Notes: a model not told the origin generated them from the sequence alone. A stretch of 64,000 nt of DNA from Acidobacteriota bacterium (GCA_016185425.1 JACPNQ010000001.1:62001-126000); one strand, 5' to 3'. Positions 45,017 through 53,417 are shown, counted from the stretch's first letter. Program-made: numbers and translations.

Positions 45017-45541
45017 CTATCCCATTACCGACAAATATTCCGCCCAAGGCCCCACTTCCTGCTTATAACGTTTCGCCATCACGCGGCTCACCTGCAGAAT
45101 GTGCGCCAGATCGTGCGCTGTCCAAGTAGCCAGCAGTTGCCGCGCCGTAACGTGCCCCAACGCCGGATGCGTGCCTTGTAATGCAAGCTGTGCCGGCTGC
45201 AAGTCCAGCGCACGCAGCCGCGTCAGGTTGTCGTGGCGCAGCGTGCTGAACTCATCCAGCAAAATCGGCAGCGGCTTCCCTTCACTCTCCCGGAACTGTG
45301 CTTCCCGGTCGAAAGGGTCAAAAGGCCGGCTGGTGCCGTGTTCCAGGATTATCTCCAGGCGCGGCATCCAGTCGGCTCGCTCGCAATGAATCAGATGGCC
45401 AATGACGACGCAAGGACTCCATGTACCGGGGCCTTCATCGGCCCTCGTCCACTCGTCCGGCAATCCGCGCAGCAGCGTGTCGAGCACGGCGGGAGTCCGC
45501 GTCAGCACGCACAGGCAATCCTCCGCAAAAGATGTTCCCAT
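45017..45541 (-). CDS. DinB family protein
   Basis: A protein of 174 residues. The four-helix-bundle DinB/YfiT fold is indicated by 'PDEWTRADEGPGTWSPCVVI', 'GHLIHCERADWMPRLEIIL' and the C-terminal 'LLATWTAHDLAHILQVSRVM'; the three histidines (GHLIH, WTAHDLAH) are the usual metal ligands. Such proteins are metal-dependent thiol or hydrolytic enzymes of mostly unknown substrate. It is divergently placed from the vapB antitoxin, 26 bp apart. Confidence 0.88.
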   Translation of the reverse strand: MGTSFAEDCLCVLTRTPAVLDTLLRGLPDEWTRADEGPGTWSPCVVIGHLIHCERADWMPRLEIILEHGTSRPFDPFDREAQFRESEGKPLPILLDEFSTLRHDNLTRLRALDLQPAQLALQGTHPALGHVTARQLLATWTAHDLAHILQVSRVMAKRYKQEVGPWAEYLSVMG

Positions 45542-45567
45542 AGGTGTAATGGTAGGAGAATTACACC

Positions 45568-45840
45568 ATGGCGTTAAACCTCAAGAGCCACGAAGTGGAG
45601 CAGTTGGCAACGGACATGGCCAGACTCGCGGGCACGTCTAAGACGGAAGCGGTAAGGCTTGCGCTGTTGCAAATGAAGGATCGTCTCCAGTTTGGCTCCC
45701 GCGAAGGGAGGAATTCGCGGGCCATGCGGTTTCTCGAGGATCGTGTCTGGCTGTCCCTGCCAGCCGGAGCCAGCCGCACGCTTACGCGCGAGGAAGAAGA
45801 CGAGATTCTCGACTATGGGCCCGATGGAGCCCCGGTTTAG
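45568..45840 (+). CDS. vapB: VapB-type antitoxin (Rv0623-like)
   Basis: A protein of 90 residues. 'MALNLKSHEVEQLATDMARL', 'AGTSKTEAVRLALLQMKDRL' is the ribbon-helix-helix-like start of VapB antitoxins of the Rv0623/PSK family, and the acidic C-terminus ('REEEDEILDYGPDG') is the part that would mask a PIN toxin. SD GGAG lies 9 nt before the ATG. It overlaps the next (broken) toxin frame by one base, as in intact vapBC pairs. Confidence 0.85.
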   Translation: MALNLKSHEVEQLATDMARLAGTSKTEAVRLALLQMKDRLQFGSREGRNSRAMRFLEDRVWLSLPAGASRTLTREEEDEILDYGPDGAPV

Positions 45841-46190
45841 TGGACAAACGACCTCCAGCTCTGTTGCTCGACACATCGGCAGTTGTCGCGATTCTGACCA
45901 AGGAGGCTGTGGCGGAAGAACTTTTAGCCAAGCTATTGGCGGCCGAAATTCGCGCGCGACCCTTGGCCGGACTTGCAGGAGTTTCTTCGCCAGTTTGAAA
46001 TCGAATTGATCCCTTCACCTCAGCGCACCTGGTCTGGTTCAGCCATGCGAGCACGCGCTACGGAGAGGGCCGGCATCCGGCGGGTCTCAATCTCGGGGAT
46101 TGTTTCACGTATGCCACCGCGAAGGACACCGGCCTTCCTCTACTCTTTTACGGGAACCGATTTCAGTTCGCTTCCGGCTTCTCCGCCCGA
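45840..46190 (+). pseudogene. vapC: VapC PIN-domain toxin, destroyed by deletion and frameshifts
   Basis: GTG 45840 opens 'VDKRPPALLLDTSAVVAILT', 'KEAVAEELLAKLLAAE', ending at TGA 45996-45998. The rest of a PIN toxin then appears in other frames: 'PWPDLQEFLRQFEIELIP', then 'FTSAHLVWFSHASTRYGEG', 'RHPAGLNLGDCFTYATAK', 'DTGLPLLFYGNRFQF'. The middle of the domain, which should hold a catalytic Glu, is missing. First Asp (LLLDTSA) and last Asp (NLGDCFTYA) motifs are still visible. The end overlaps the convergent M56 gene. Confidence 0.85.
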
Positions 46191-47893
46191 TCGATAAGAA
46201 CGATCTCCACTTGGCCCTTCTGCGGCTCAAGTTTTAGTCCGAGCTGCTCCTGAAGCGCGGTGAAGATCGAAGGGCCGGAAGGATCGCCTGCGCCCGCTTC
46301 CAATACCGAGGGTTTCTCGCCCGGTCCGCCAGGACCCTTTCCGCCGCCCATGTCCGGCACCCAGTCCAGGCGGAAATCGTAGCGCCCGCTCAAGCCCGTA
46401 CGGTCAATCACAGGCCGCCCAACGATGCCCGTCAGATTGGCCACAAGGCCATAAAGCGACGCTCGCTCCGCGATAATCTCGCCCGGCCGGTTCCCGCGTA
46501 TTCCGCCTGACGCGTCGCTTCCGGCGTACTCCTTCAGTTTGTGGCCCTCCTTCGCGGGCACCAGGTGATACACAGGCATCTCCTTGGTCTCGCGGCGGAC
46601 TGCCAGATTGAAGCGATCGGCCAACAGCGCCTGCAGACGCTGCCGGATCAGGGCCTGTTCGGACGTACTGCTTTGTCCGGCCTGCGGCGGCTCAGGACCC
46701 TTTGCGACCACCTCGAATCTCGCGGAGTCGAGCCACCCGGGCCCGCCTGCGATTCGTTCGCCACAGCCGCCTTTGCCGCAGGTAATGTTGTAGGCCAAGG
46801 CAATAAGCTGTTTCAGCGTGACATTGATCGCTTGCACTCCGCCGCCCGGCAGGTACCGGATCGAAATCTGCCGGAGATCGGGGTCCGCCGGCTTCACCGA
46901 TGCCACTTCGAAGGCCGGCTGCTCTGTCTTCGACTGCGCATGCAGGATGCCGATGAAAATGGGGCCCACTATGGCGGCCATGGCGGCCGCTGATAACAGG
47001 ATCTTTCTCGTACGTGTCAGTCTATGCGAGATCCTGTCGTTGACGATTGCCTCGATCCGCTTCTTCAGATCCGCGCCCGTCACTCCGGACGCGCAGCGCA
47101 TCGGCGATTGCAGATAAAACCGGCACACATTGAGGATTCCTTCGGCGTATACGTGCGGCTCGTTCCCCATCCGCACTACTTCCTCGTCGCAAGCACGTTC
47201 GCGTTCCTCCACCAGCCGATTGCCGATCCACCACACCAGCGGATGGAACCAGAAGATCGTTTCGACAGCCATAAGAATGGCCGCGGCCAGGTTGTCACGC
47301 CTGCGAACATGGCAGAGCTCGTGCGCGAGGATCGACTGTAGTTGCGCGGATGTCAAACTGCTTGCAATCCCTTCCGGCAGCAATAGGACTGGTTTTCCAA
47401 TGCCAAACACGCCCGGCTCCAATCGCGCGGGCGAAGTCATCACCGGAATCGGCAGGTCCATGCGCAGCGGAGTGGCGGAGCGCAGGGTCGCGCGGACACG
47501 CCGCCACAACCGGAACCAGTACGCGCCGCTAATTGCGATGCCGCCCAGCCACACAGCGAACAGGATCCCCGGAAGCTGACCGCCGGCGGGTAGTGACTCC
47601 GCCACCGGGAGCAGGGTCGGTTCCGGCTCTGCGAACGGCTGGCTCATCTGGCGCAGGATCGGTGGGATCGGCTGTGCGGCGATGGCCGGGGACGGCCGCC
47701 ATTCCACCATGCTGCCTACGCCCACCAGCAACGAGAACGGGACGAGAAACTTCAACGATGCCGCCAGCCAAAGCCCGTACCGGACGGCTGCCTGGTTCTT
47801 CCGCAGTGTCAGCGTGAGCAGCCACGCAACCGCGGCAAAAACCGTCGATTGCCAAAGATGGTTCGCCAGGGGCGAAAGGGTGGTAGAGATCAT
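46163..47893 (-). CDS. BlaR1-like M56 peptidase sensor fused to a TIGR03435 domain
   Basis: A protein of 576 residues. N-terminal membrane helices ('HLWQSTVFAAVAWLLTLTL', 'YGLWLAASLKFLVPFSLLVG', 'LPGILFAVWLGGIAISGAYW') surround a cytoplasmic zinc-peptidase motif H-E-L-C-H in 'LQSILAHELCHVRRRDNLAA'. A fourth helix precedes the outer part, which in BlaR1 is a penicillin-binding domain but here is a TIGR03435 domain ('FEVASVKPADPDLRQISIRY', 'LLADRFNLAVRRETKEMPVY', 'DRTGLSGRYDFRLDWVPD'). That domain is expanded in Solibacter and of unknown ligand. Its start overlaps the blaI stop (ATGA). It presumably cleaves the BlaI repressor on signal. Confidence 0.92.
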   Translation of the reverse strand: MISTTLSPLANHLWQSTVFAAVAWLLTLTLRKNQAAVRYGLWLAASLKFLVPFSLLVGVGSMVEWRPSPAIAAQPIPPILRQMSQPFAEPEPTLLPVAESLPAGGQLPGILFAVWLGGIAISGAYWFRLWRRVRATLRSATPLRMDLPIPVMTSPARLEPGVFGIGKPVLLLPEGIASSLTSAQLQSILAHELCHVRRRDNLAAAILMAVETIFWFHPLVWWIGNRLVEERERACDEEVVRMGNEPHVYAEGILNVCRFYLQSPMRCASGVTGADLKKRIEAIVNDRISHRLTRTRKILLSAAAMAAIVGPIFIGILHAQSKTEQPAFEVASVKPADPDLRQISIRYLPGGGVQAINVTLKQLIALAYNITCGKGGCGERIAGGPGWLDSARFEVVAKGPEPPQAGQSSTSEQALIRQRLQALLADRFNLAVRRETKEMPVYHLVPAKEGHKLKEYAGSDASGGIRGNRPGEIIAERASLYGLVANLTGIVGRPVIDRTGLSGRYDFRLDWVPDMGGGKGPGGPGEKPSVLEAGAGDPSGPSIFTALQEQLGLKLEPQKGQVEIVLIDRAEKPEAN

Positions 47894-48279
47894 TTGCGGC
47901 CATCCTTTCCTGAAGACTTCCGGAGGGCCCGTTCGGCCTCCTGAACGTCCGCAAGGGTTAGCTCACCGGCTTCTACCAGGTGCGCCATTACCAGCTTCGC
48001 CTTGCCGCGCCCGAAAAGCGCCAGCAGTTCGTCGACCAGCCGCCGCTGCGCGTCGGTCCGTGAAATCGCGGCCTCAAAAATATTGGCGTTGCTGATCCTT
48101 TTGACGCACCGCAGAACTTTCTTCCGCTCCAGCCGGTAGACCGTCGTCTGCACGGTTGTATAGGCCGGCCTTGCAGACTCGGGAAAGAAGTCCTGAATCT
48201 CCCGGACCGAGCATGCGCCCTTTTCCCAAAGCGCTTCCAGGACTTGCAATTCCAGCTTGGTCAGTTTATGGCTCGGCAT
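47890..48279 (-). CDS. BlaI/MecI/CopY family transcriptional repressor
   Basis: A protein of 129 residues. Winged helix 'LTKLELQVLEALWEKGACSV', 'REIQDFFPESARPAYTTVQT', 'TVYRLERKKVLRCVKR', and a C-terminal dimerisation helix region ('RLVDELLALFGRGKAKLVMA'). It represses its own operon until cut by the partner M56 peptidase encoded directly downstream. A 14-bp perfect palindrome lies 30 bp upstream of its start. Confidence 0.95.
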   Translation of the reverse strand: MPSHKLTKLELQVLEALWEKGACSVREIQDFFPESARPAYTTVQTTVYRLERKKVLRCVKRISNANIFEAAISRTDAQRRLVDELLALFGRGKAKLVMAHLVEAGELTLADVQEAERALRKSSGKDGRK

Positions 48280-48308
48280 CGCAACTCAACGAACTATACG
48301 TTTAGTCT

Positions 48309-48322
48309 ACTATCATGATAGT
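48309..48322. promoter_or_regulatory. Palindromic BlaI-type operator within the promoter
   Basis: ACTATCATGATAGT is a perfect palindrome. On the minus strand it lies between a -35-like TTGCAA and a -10-like TAGACT with 17-bp spacing, so a bound BlaI dimer would block transcription of blaI and the M56 sensor. BlaI family operators are palindromes of this size, though the exact core differs from the TACA-N-TGTA form. Confidence 0.65.
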
Positions 48323-48339
48323 TGGCTTGCAAGAGGTTT

Positions 48340-49086
48340 TTATTCGAACGTCTGCGCGAACGTAATCCGGTTCCCGTCTAAATCCAGCACGGCGAAATCC
48401 CGCAACCCCCACGGCCGGCTCACGGGCGGTCCCTGCGCATTCGCACCCTTCGCTACCAACTCCGCATACAACGCATCGGCGTCTCGTACGTACACCTCAA
48501 ACGACCCGATCCCCCGTTCTTCCCCGCGCGGAAGCAGCAGCACCGTGATCTCATCGCGATCCATCACGCCGAGATCCTCCTGCTGATAGTTGATATGAAA
48601 ACCCAGCACATCGCGGTAGTAGTCCACCGCCGCGGCGACATCGCGGAACGTCACCTCCGGCAGCGCCTTCTGCATCATCGGGGTGGGGCGCGGCTTTTCC
48701 GGCTCGTCATACGAGTCCCCGAACCACAGAGTATTCCCATCCGGATCGCGAATCTCGAATAGCCGCAGCTTCACCCAGTTCACCTTCTCGATCTCACCCG
48801 GCGCTCCGCCCCGCGCCACAAGATACTCCCGCATCGCGGCCGCATCCGCGCATTGGAAGAACAACATCCCGCTGCCAGACGGCCGTGGATTCTCCCACTC
48901 CAACGGTGCATAGCCGGCGGGCCCAAACCGCACCCGCGCCGGTCCGGAAATCGCCTCGATGGCGCCTTGCTCCTCGCGGATCTCGAACCCCAGCACGTCG
49001 CGGTAAAACGCGGCGCTCCGGTCCAATTCCGCCACTCCAATCGTCCGCATCACCGGACACACGATCGCCGGACGCCCTTTATCCAT
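48340..49086 (-). CDS. VOC (glyoxalase-fold) protein with two domains
   Basis: A protein of 248 residues. Two vicinal-oxygen-chelate modules: 'ELDRSAAFYRDVLGFEIREE' to 'LRLFEIRDPDGNTLWFGDSY', and 'DVAAAVDYYRDVLGFHINYQ' to 'LRDFAVLDLDGNRITFAQTF'. This is the arrangement of glyoxalase/bleomycin-resistance/dioxygenase proteins; several metal-ligand positions are not obvious, so the activity cannot be named. Its ATG overlaps the stop of the upstream 681-residue protein, so it is co-translated with it. Confidence 0.9.
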   Translation of the reverse strand: MDKGRPAIVCPVMRTIGVAELDRSAAFYRDVLGFEIREEQGAIEAISGPARVRFGPAGYAPLEWENPRPSGSGMLFFQCADAAAMREYLVARGGAPGEIEKVNWVKLRLFEIRDPDGNTLWFGDSYDEPEKPRPTPMMQKALPEVTFRDVAAAVDYYRDVLGFHINYQQEDLGVMDRDEITVLLLPRGEERGIGSFEVYVRDADALYAELVAKGANAQGPPVSRPWGLRDFAVLDLDGNRITFAQTFE

Positions 49087-51124
49087 TCGCTTCCCGTAGA
49101 ATCGACCGCAGCCTCACCGCCAAGTCCGGATTCACCGCATCAAACCACCGCAGCATCACCGATACAAACTCGTCTTCATCGAGCAGAGGCCCCGGACGCG
49201 CCGCGCCCGGCACCGCAAGTTCCAGGCGCGCGCCCCGCGCGTCGAGCCGCACGCACACGCCATCTCCGCCATTTCGAACATCCGCGCAACGGCCCATTCG
49301 GAAGTCCCGAATCTGCCCAAAGATCTCCTGGGTCAACGAATCCCGGTCGTTCACATCGCCGCCGCCGCCGAGGTCGTAATTCAAAAAATAATCCAATTCA
49401 TAACATCCCGAGGCCAGCATCAGCCGCCCCTGCTCATCCCGCGCCAGGCGGAATACAATCTCCCGGGGCGTCTGCGTGGCGATCAGTTTCCGCCGGATTT
49501 CATCCATCGTGGCGCCTGCCGCCGCGCTCTGCGGTTCCAACGCCACCTCCGGTCCGGGACCGTAATCCTCGTGCGTGATCCAAAACCGCAGTCCATCGCG
49601 ATCCACCGTCCAGACGCGCTCGCTCGGATCCTCGGCCCGGTCGACGATCGCGCCGCCGATGCGCTCGGCTATCTTTGCCGCATAACGCGGAAATTCTCCG
49701 GCGGGAACTTCCCTCGTCAGCAGCAGACTTCGCTCTCCGCTCGCCATCTCCTCGAACTGCAGCACCTCCGATGGACGCGGAGACTCCAGCGACAACTGCT
49801 CCGCGCCGTACTCGGCGATCCACGCCGTCGCGCCGTTCTCGTCCACGGACTCCACAATGTATTTGTCCGGCTCGCCGGCGGCGTGCAGAACGTCTACCAC
49901 CGCGCCGCGTTCTCCCGCCGCCAGCACCACATCGCGCATCCGGAACGCGCGCTTCTCCGCTTGGCCTTTCGCCGCCACGCAAACGTCGTGAATCCGCGCC
50001 AGTAGAGTGTCCCGCCACTGTCCGTTCTCTCCCGCCTGCCGTACATCCCGCGCCAGCACCTGCACCGTGAACCGCACACGGTCGTTCTGGTGCATCGCCA
50101 GTGAGGGGAACTCGCGGATGTTCGCCAGCTCCACGCGGGCGGCATGGTGCGGCAGCACCGCTAACGGCGGCGATGGCATCCACGCGCCGCTCGCAAAGGT
50201 CATCTCCAGCCAGTACCTCCCCGGCGTCCGGAACCCATGCGCCGCGGTTAGCTGGGGGATCTTGGCCGGGGGCTCGCCGCATGCCTGCATCGCGGGAGCA
50301 TAGGCGCTGCGTTTCCACTCAATGGCCAGCGTCGATGGATCTCTGCCGGACTTCGGTTCCCGGTACCGCAGCAGCTTGCCGCCAAAATCGATCGCGTACG
50401 TCGCTCCGGGTTCCTCCGGCCGCATCAGGTCGAAGCCGCTGAACGCGGGCCATTCCCCCAACGCGTCAAAGTCGACATCGTCCAGCCGGAACGTTCGCGC
50501 CTTGAGAAACAGATCCCCGCTTCGCCGTTCCGTGTTCCACCGGAAATCCGCGGTCTCAAACGGCCCCTCGGCAAAACGGCCGATGTAATAGCGCATCGGC
50601 TCGCTCGTCTTCTCCAGCTCAAGCGGTATCCCCAACGCCTTCGCCACTGCAGCCTCGCTGAGATCGTTCATGCCCAGCGCGGCGGCCAGTATCAGGGTCG
50701 CCGTATTCTTTACCCGCGGCGGCGCGGGGGGCGCGGCGAGTATCGATCGCAGCCGCTGCGCCACTCCCGGCGCCTGCGCGTCAAACCACCGGAGGACAAG
50801 GGAGACAAGTTCGTCAATGGTGAGCATGCACGGCTCCATGATCGCCGGGGAATAGTGAACGATCGCCCAGGCCCCTTCCATGCGAACCGTCCAATCCGGA
50901 TTGCCATCGGGCGGCCGCCGCATTCCGTCGGATAACAAGGAGCGCTCCTGCGTGCCGTCCCGGTGCAGGCGGATATGTTCGAATAGCCGTTCCGCATCGG
51001 CGCCTCGCAGGCCTTGCTGGAGCCAGAGGTTGATGGGCATCGGCAGCGCGGCATCGAATGCAGGCTGGTCAAACGGACTTGCCGGCAGGGGCGGCGGTAC
51101 AGGTATGTCAAAGGGATTCTGCAT
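49079..51124 (-). CDS. Large hypothetical protein with the same motif at both ends
   Basis: A protein of 681 residues, with no signal peptide or membrane helix. It begins with a proline-rich stretch (MQNPFDIPVPPPLPASPFDQ). A motif near residue 105, 'DELVSLVLRWFDAQAPGVA' then 'QRLRSILAA', recurs at the C-terminus as 'DEFVSVMLRWFDAVNPDLA' then 'VRLRSILREA', so the protein has related end modules around an unrelated middle. I recognise no known domain. It is coupled to the VOC gene downstream and follows the amidase/actin-like pair on the same strand. Confidence 0.8.
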   Translation of the reverse strand: MQNPFDIPVPPPLPASPFDQPAFDAALPMPINLWLQQGLRGADAERLFEHIRLHRDGTQERSLLSDGMRRPPDGNPDWTVRMEGAWAIVHYSPAIMEPCMLTIDELVSLVLRWFDAQAPGVAQRLRSILAAPPAPPRVKNTATLILAAALGMNDLSEAAVAKALGIPLELEKTSEPMRYYIGRFAEGPFETADFRWNTERRSGDLFLKARTFRLDDVDFDALGEWPAFSGFDLMRPEEPGATYAIDFGGKLLRYREPKSGRDPSTLAIEWKRSAYAPAMQACGEPPAKIPQLTAAHGFRTPGRYWLEMTFASGAWMPSPPLAVLPHHAARVELANIREFPSLAMHQNDRVRFTVQVLARDVRQAGENGQWRDTLLARIHDVCVAAKGQAEKRAFRMRDVVLAAGERGAVVDVLHAAGEPDKYIVESVDENGATAWIAEYGAEQLSLESPRPSEVLQFEEMASGERSLLLTREVPAGEFPRYAAKIAERIGGAIVDRAEDPSERVWTVDRDGLRFWITHEDYGPGPEVALEPQSAAAGATMDEIRRKLIATQTPREIVFRLARDEQGRLMLASGCYELDYFLNYDLGGGGDVNDRDSLTQEIFGQIRDFRMGRCADVRNGGDGVCVRLDARGARLELAVPGAARPGPLLDEDEFVSVMLRWFDAVNPDLAVRLRSILREANG

Positions 51125-51177
51125 GGCTACTCCCCGACTCGCCTGTAGTGTACCGCGCCGTCCTCCGTCGCCGGAAT

Positions 51178-51234
51178 CTACTCCGCTTCGCGCGCTCCGT
51201 GCTTGCGTAGAATCTCTGCCGCTTCCCGATAGCC
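51178..51234 (-). pseudogene. Ankyrin-repeat-like tail directly after the actin-like gene
   Basis: Immediately after the stop of the actin-like gene and in the same frame, the minus strand encodes GYREAAEILRKHGAREAE and then TAG. This fits the second half of an ankyrin repeat and an ankyrin-protein C-terminus. There is no start codon. It is probably the last trace of a deleted ankyrin gene. Confidence 0.45.
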
Positions 51235-52242
51235 CTACATCTCACTCAAAGCGGCAATGAGAGCGCCCTTGGCCGTCGCTGTCAGCGGATTTCCGGCCAG
51301 CCGTATCTCGGAAATCGGCACCGGGAACTCCGCAACCTGCATCGCCCGTTCGAACCGCTCCCGGAATCCCAGCGGCATGGTGCTCCCCCCGCTGATAACC
51401 AGCGGAATCGGACGACCCAGCCGCGGCAGACTCTTCGACTTCGTGAACACATCCTTCATCGCTCCTACCAGCGACTGAATCAAATCATCGTAGTAGACCG
51501 CGATCACCTGGTGCGTCTTCTCCGGCTGCACGCCGCCGAAAAGGAACGAGCTCTCCTTGATCAACCGTACCCGCGTCGCCATGTCGTTCGTCACCGCCGC
51601 CGCACTGGCGTCAATGTAGTCCCCCGCCTTCGGCACGCTGAACGAAATTACCGGAACCGCCAGGTACGACATGCACACATTGCACAGCCCGCCGCCGATG
51701 CTGATCCCAATCCCCGTGTAATTCGACCCCTCCAGCTCGCTGTACACAACCGCCAGGCCCTCACTCACGCTCTTTGCGTCATAGCCCAACTCACTCAGCA
51801 TCTGCCGGAGCGTCGCCTCATGAAAGGTCAGTGTATCCGCCGCGCCGGCCGGCGCCGCCGGAATGCTGAAGAACAGCTTCTGCCGCGCATGGCTCGCCGT
51901 TCCGAGCAGACTCCGCAACAACTCGCCGATCATCGTCAGGCTCTCCGGCTCGTCCGGATTCAGGAAGCCGCGGGCCATCGGCCGCCGGGACTCCGCCCCC
52001 AACAGATCCGCGAACCGCTCGCTCTCGTTGCCCTGCACCAGGATCTCGTTGGCGCGGACGGTGTGCGGCACGTTCTCCTTCCGCAGCACGCTCTCAGTGA
52101 ACTTTGATCCGGGCAGCGCCACAAACGAGTTGAGTTCGCTGCGGTAGACGTAGTCCGTCTCATCCGGCCACGCGGCGACAATCCGGCTGGTCCCGACGTC
52201 CAGACCTACTGGCGTGGAACCGTCGGAATAGCGATACGTCAT
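51235..52242 (-). CDS. Actin/Hsp70-superfamily ATPase-like protein
   Basis: A protein of 335 residues. Actin-fold nucleotide motifs in order: phosphate-1 'PVGLDVGTSRIVAAWPDE' near residues 11-28, phosphate-2 'GIGISIGGGLCNVCMSY' near 176-192, and the adenosine motif 'IPLVISGGSTMPLGF' near 280-295. The C-terminus 'NPLTATAKGALIAAL' is like MreB/ParM-type proteins. The usual phosphate-2 'D-I-G-G-G-T' is altered to 'S-I-G-G-G-L', so hydrolysis may be changed. Its ATG overlaps the amidase stop (ATGA). It is not a housekeeping MreB (no mreCD nearby). It may be a filament or scaffold working with the amidase. Confidence 0.85.
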   Translation of the reverse strand: MTYRYSDGSTPVGLDVGTSRIVAAWPDETDYVYRSELNSFVALPGSKFTESVLRKENVPHTVRANEILVQGNESERFADLLGAESRRPMARGFLNPDEPESLTMIGELLRSLLGTASHARQKLFFSIPAAPAGAADTLTFHEATLRQMLSELGYDAKSVSEGLAVVYSELEGSNYTGIGISIGGGLCNVCMSYLAVPVISFSVPKAGDYIDASAAAVTNDMATRVRLIKESSFLFGGVQPEKTHQVIAVYYDDLIQSLVGAMKDVFTKSKSLPRLGRPIPLVISGGSTMPLGFRERFERAMQVAEFPVPISEIRLAGNPLTATAKGALIAALSEM

Positions 52243-53417
52243 CGATTGGTGCTCCTTGATTCCGGTTCGGTGAAATTCACGTACCGGTGCGGATCGGCCA
52301 CTTCGCGAAACTGCTTTGCCAGCGTTCGCCGGTATACGGCCGTCGTCACGCCGCGCCGCGTCGCGGCCTGCCGCAGCATCGTCTCACCGGCGCTGATGCC
52401 GTCCTGCAATTCATCGGCCGCGAGATTTGCGTAATAGTCGTCAAACTTGAATCCGAACAACGTGATCGCCGGCAGCGGCGTCCAGTAGTTCACCGGCAAT
52501 CCCAGCCGGCCGAACGGGAAGCCCGCCGCCCAGTCTGTGTGATAGCCGACGCCCATATTCCGGGGATTCACCGATACTTGCGCGTGCGTGACGCAGTTCA
52601 CCGCGGGTATGCGATACCGGGCTCGCAGAATCTCTGTCAACAATGTTGCGCTTGCCACTTGCGGCTCGGTAATGCTCGATCTGCCGTCCGCTCCGCGCGT
52701 CTGCCCGTCGAAAGAAACACCAAGAAAACTGTGGTTCAGGTTAACGAAGTAATACTTTCCATCCGACCACACCGAGTCGCCTGCGTGATTCGCCGGTTCA
52801 TTCTCCGGGACCGTTCGAAAGACGCGCCCGAAACGGTCGATCACGTAGTGATACGCCCGCTGCGACTGGACAAACTCCAGCGTCCCCTGCGCGGCCCGCC
52901 GCAACTGCCGGTTGTTGGCTTCCTCGAACACCGCGGCGTCCGACTCCGTTGTATGAAAGACAATTCCATACGGCCCCGCCTTTTCCTCCCGGTTGCCGCC
53001 ATCCAGACGCCAGCGTTGAAATGGCACGGCCTGTCGTGGCGCGGCCATGTGGCGTTTTTCAACGCGCAGGCCATTGCTGAACAATTCGTGGTCCGGCGTA
53101 TTCTCGACAGTCCAAACGGTGGCGAACGTGTCCGTCTTCGAGCTCGCCTCTACGCTTCGCCGCGGCGCCGCGCCGTCGGTGATCATCGGTATCGGCAGCA
53201 CCAGTAGCGCGAAGAACGCGCTCATCCGCTGCACGCGCGCGTCGCGCAGCGCGCGCCGAACCGGCTTCCGCGACCAGAATGCGGCCGACCCCCGCAAGTA
53301 TCCCAACCGTGCGACCGGGTCATCAATCGCCCCTGCGCGCCAATCCAACCATTGGGCTAATGGCCGCCGCGGCGCTCGAAGGCGCGGCCCGACCGCAAGA
53401 CTGGCGGCGTTTTTCAT
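52239..53417 (-). CDS. PGRP-like N-acetylmuramoyl-L-alanine amidase
   Basis: A protein of 392 residues. A basic N-terminal region of about 65 residues is followed by one membrane helix ('SAFFALLVLPIPMI'). The Amidase_2/PGRP domain has 'YGIVFHTTESDAAVFEEANN' (zinc His), 'AYHYVIDRFGRVFRTVPENE', 'PANHAGDSVW', 'LNHSFLGVSFDGQ' and 'AVNCVTHAQVSVNPRNMGVG', with a second His 'YHTDWAAGFPFG'. It would cleave the amide bond between MurNAc and the peptide stem, or sense peptidoglycan. It is the first gene of a pair with the actin-like ATPase. Confidence 0.85.
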   Translation of the reverse strand: MKNAASLAVGPRLRAPRRPLAQWLDWRAGAIDDPVARLGYLRGSAAFWSRKPVRRALRDARVQRMSAFFALLVLPIPMITDGAAPRRSVEASSKTDTFATVWTVENTPDHELFSNGLRVEKRHMAAPRQAVPFQRWRLDGGNREEKAGPYGIVFHTTESDAAVFEEANNRQLRRAAQGTLEFVQSQRAYHYVIDRFGRVFRTVPENEPANHAGDSVWSDGKYYFVNLNHSFLGVSFDGQTRGADGRSSITEPQVASATLLTEILRARYRIPAVNCVTHAQVSVNPRNMGVGYHTDWAAGFPFGRLGLPVNYWTPLPAITLFGFKFDDYYANLAADELQDGISAGETMLRQAATRRGVTTAVYRRTLAKQFREVADPHRYVNFTEPESRSTNR

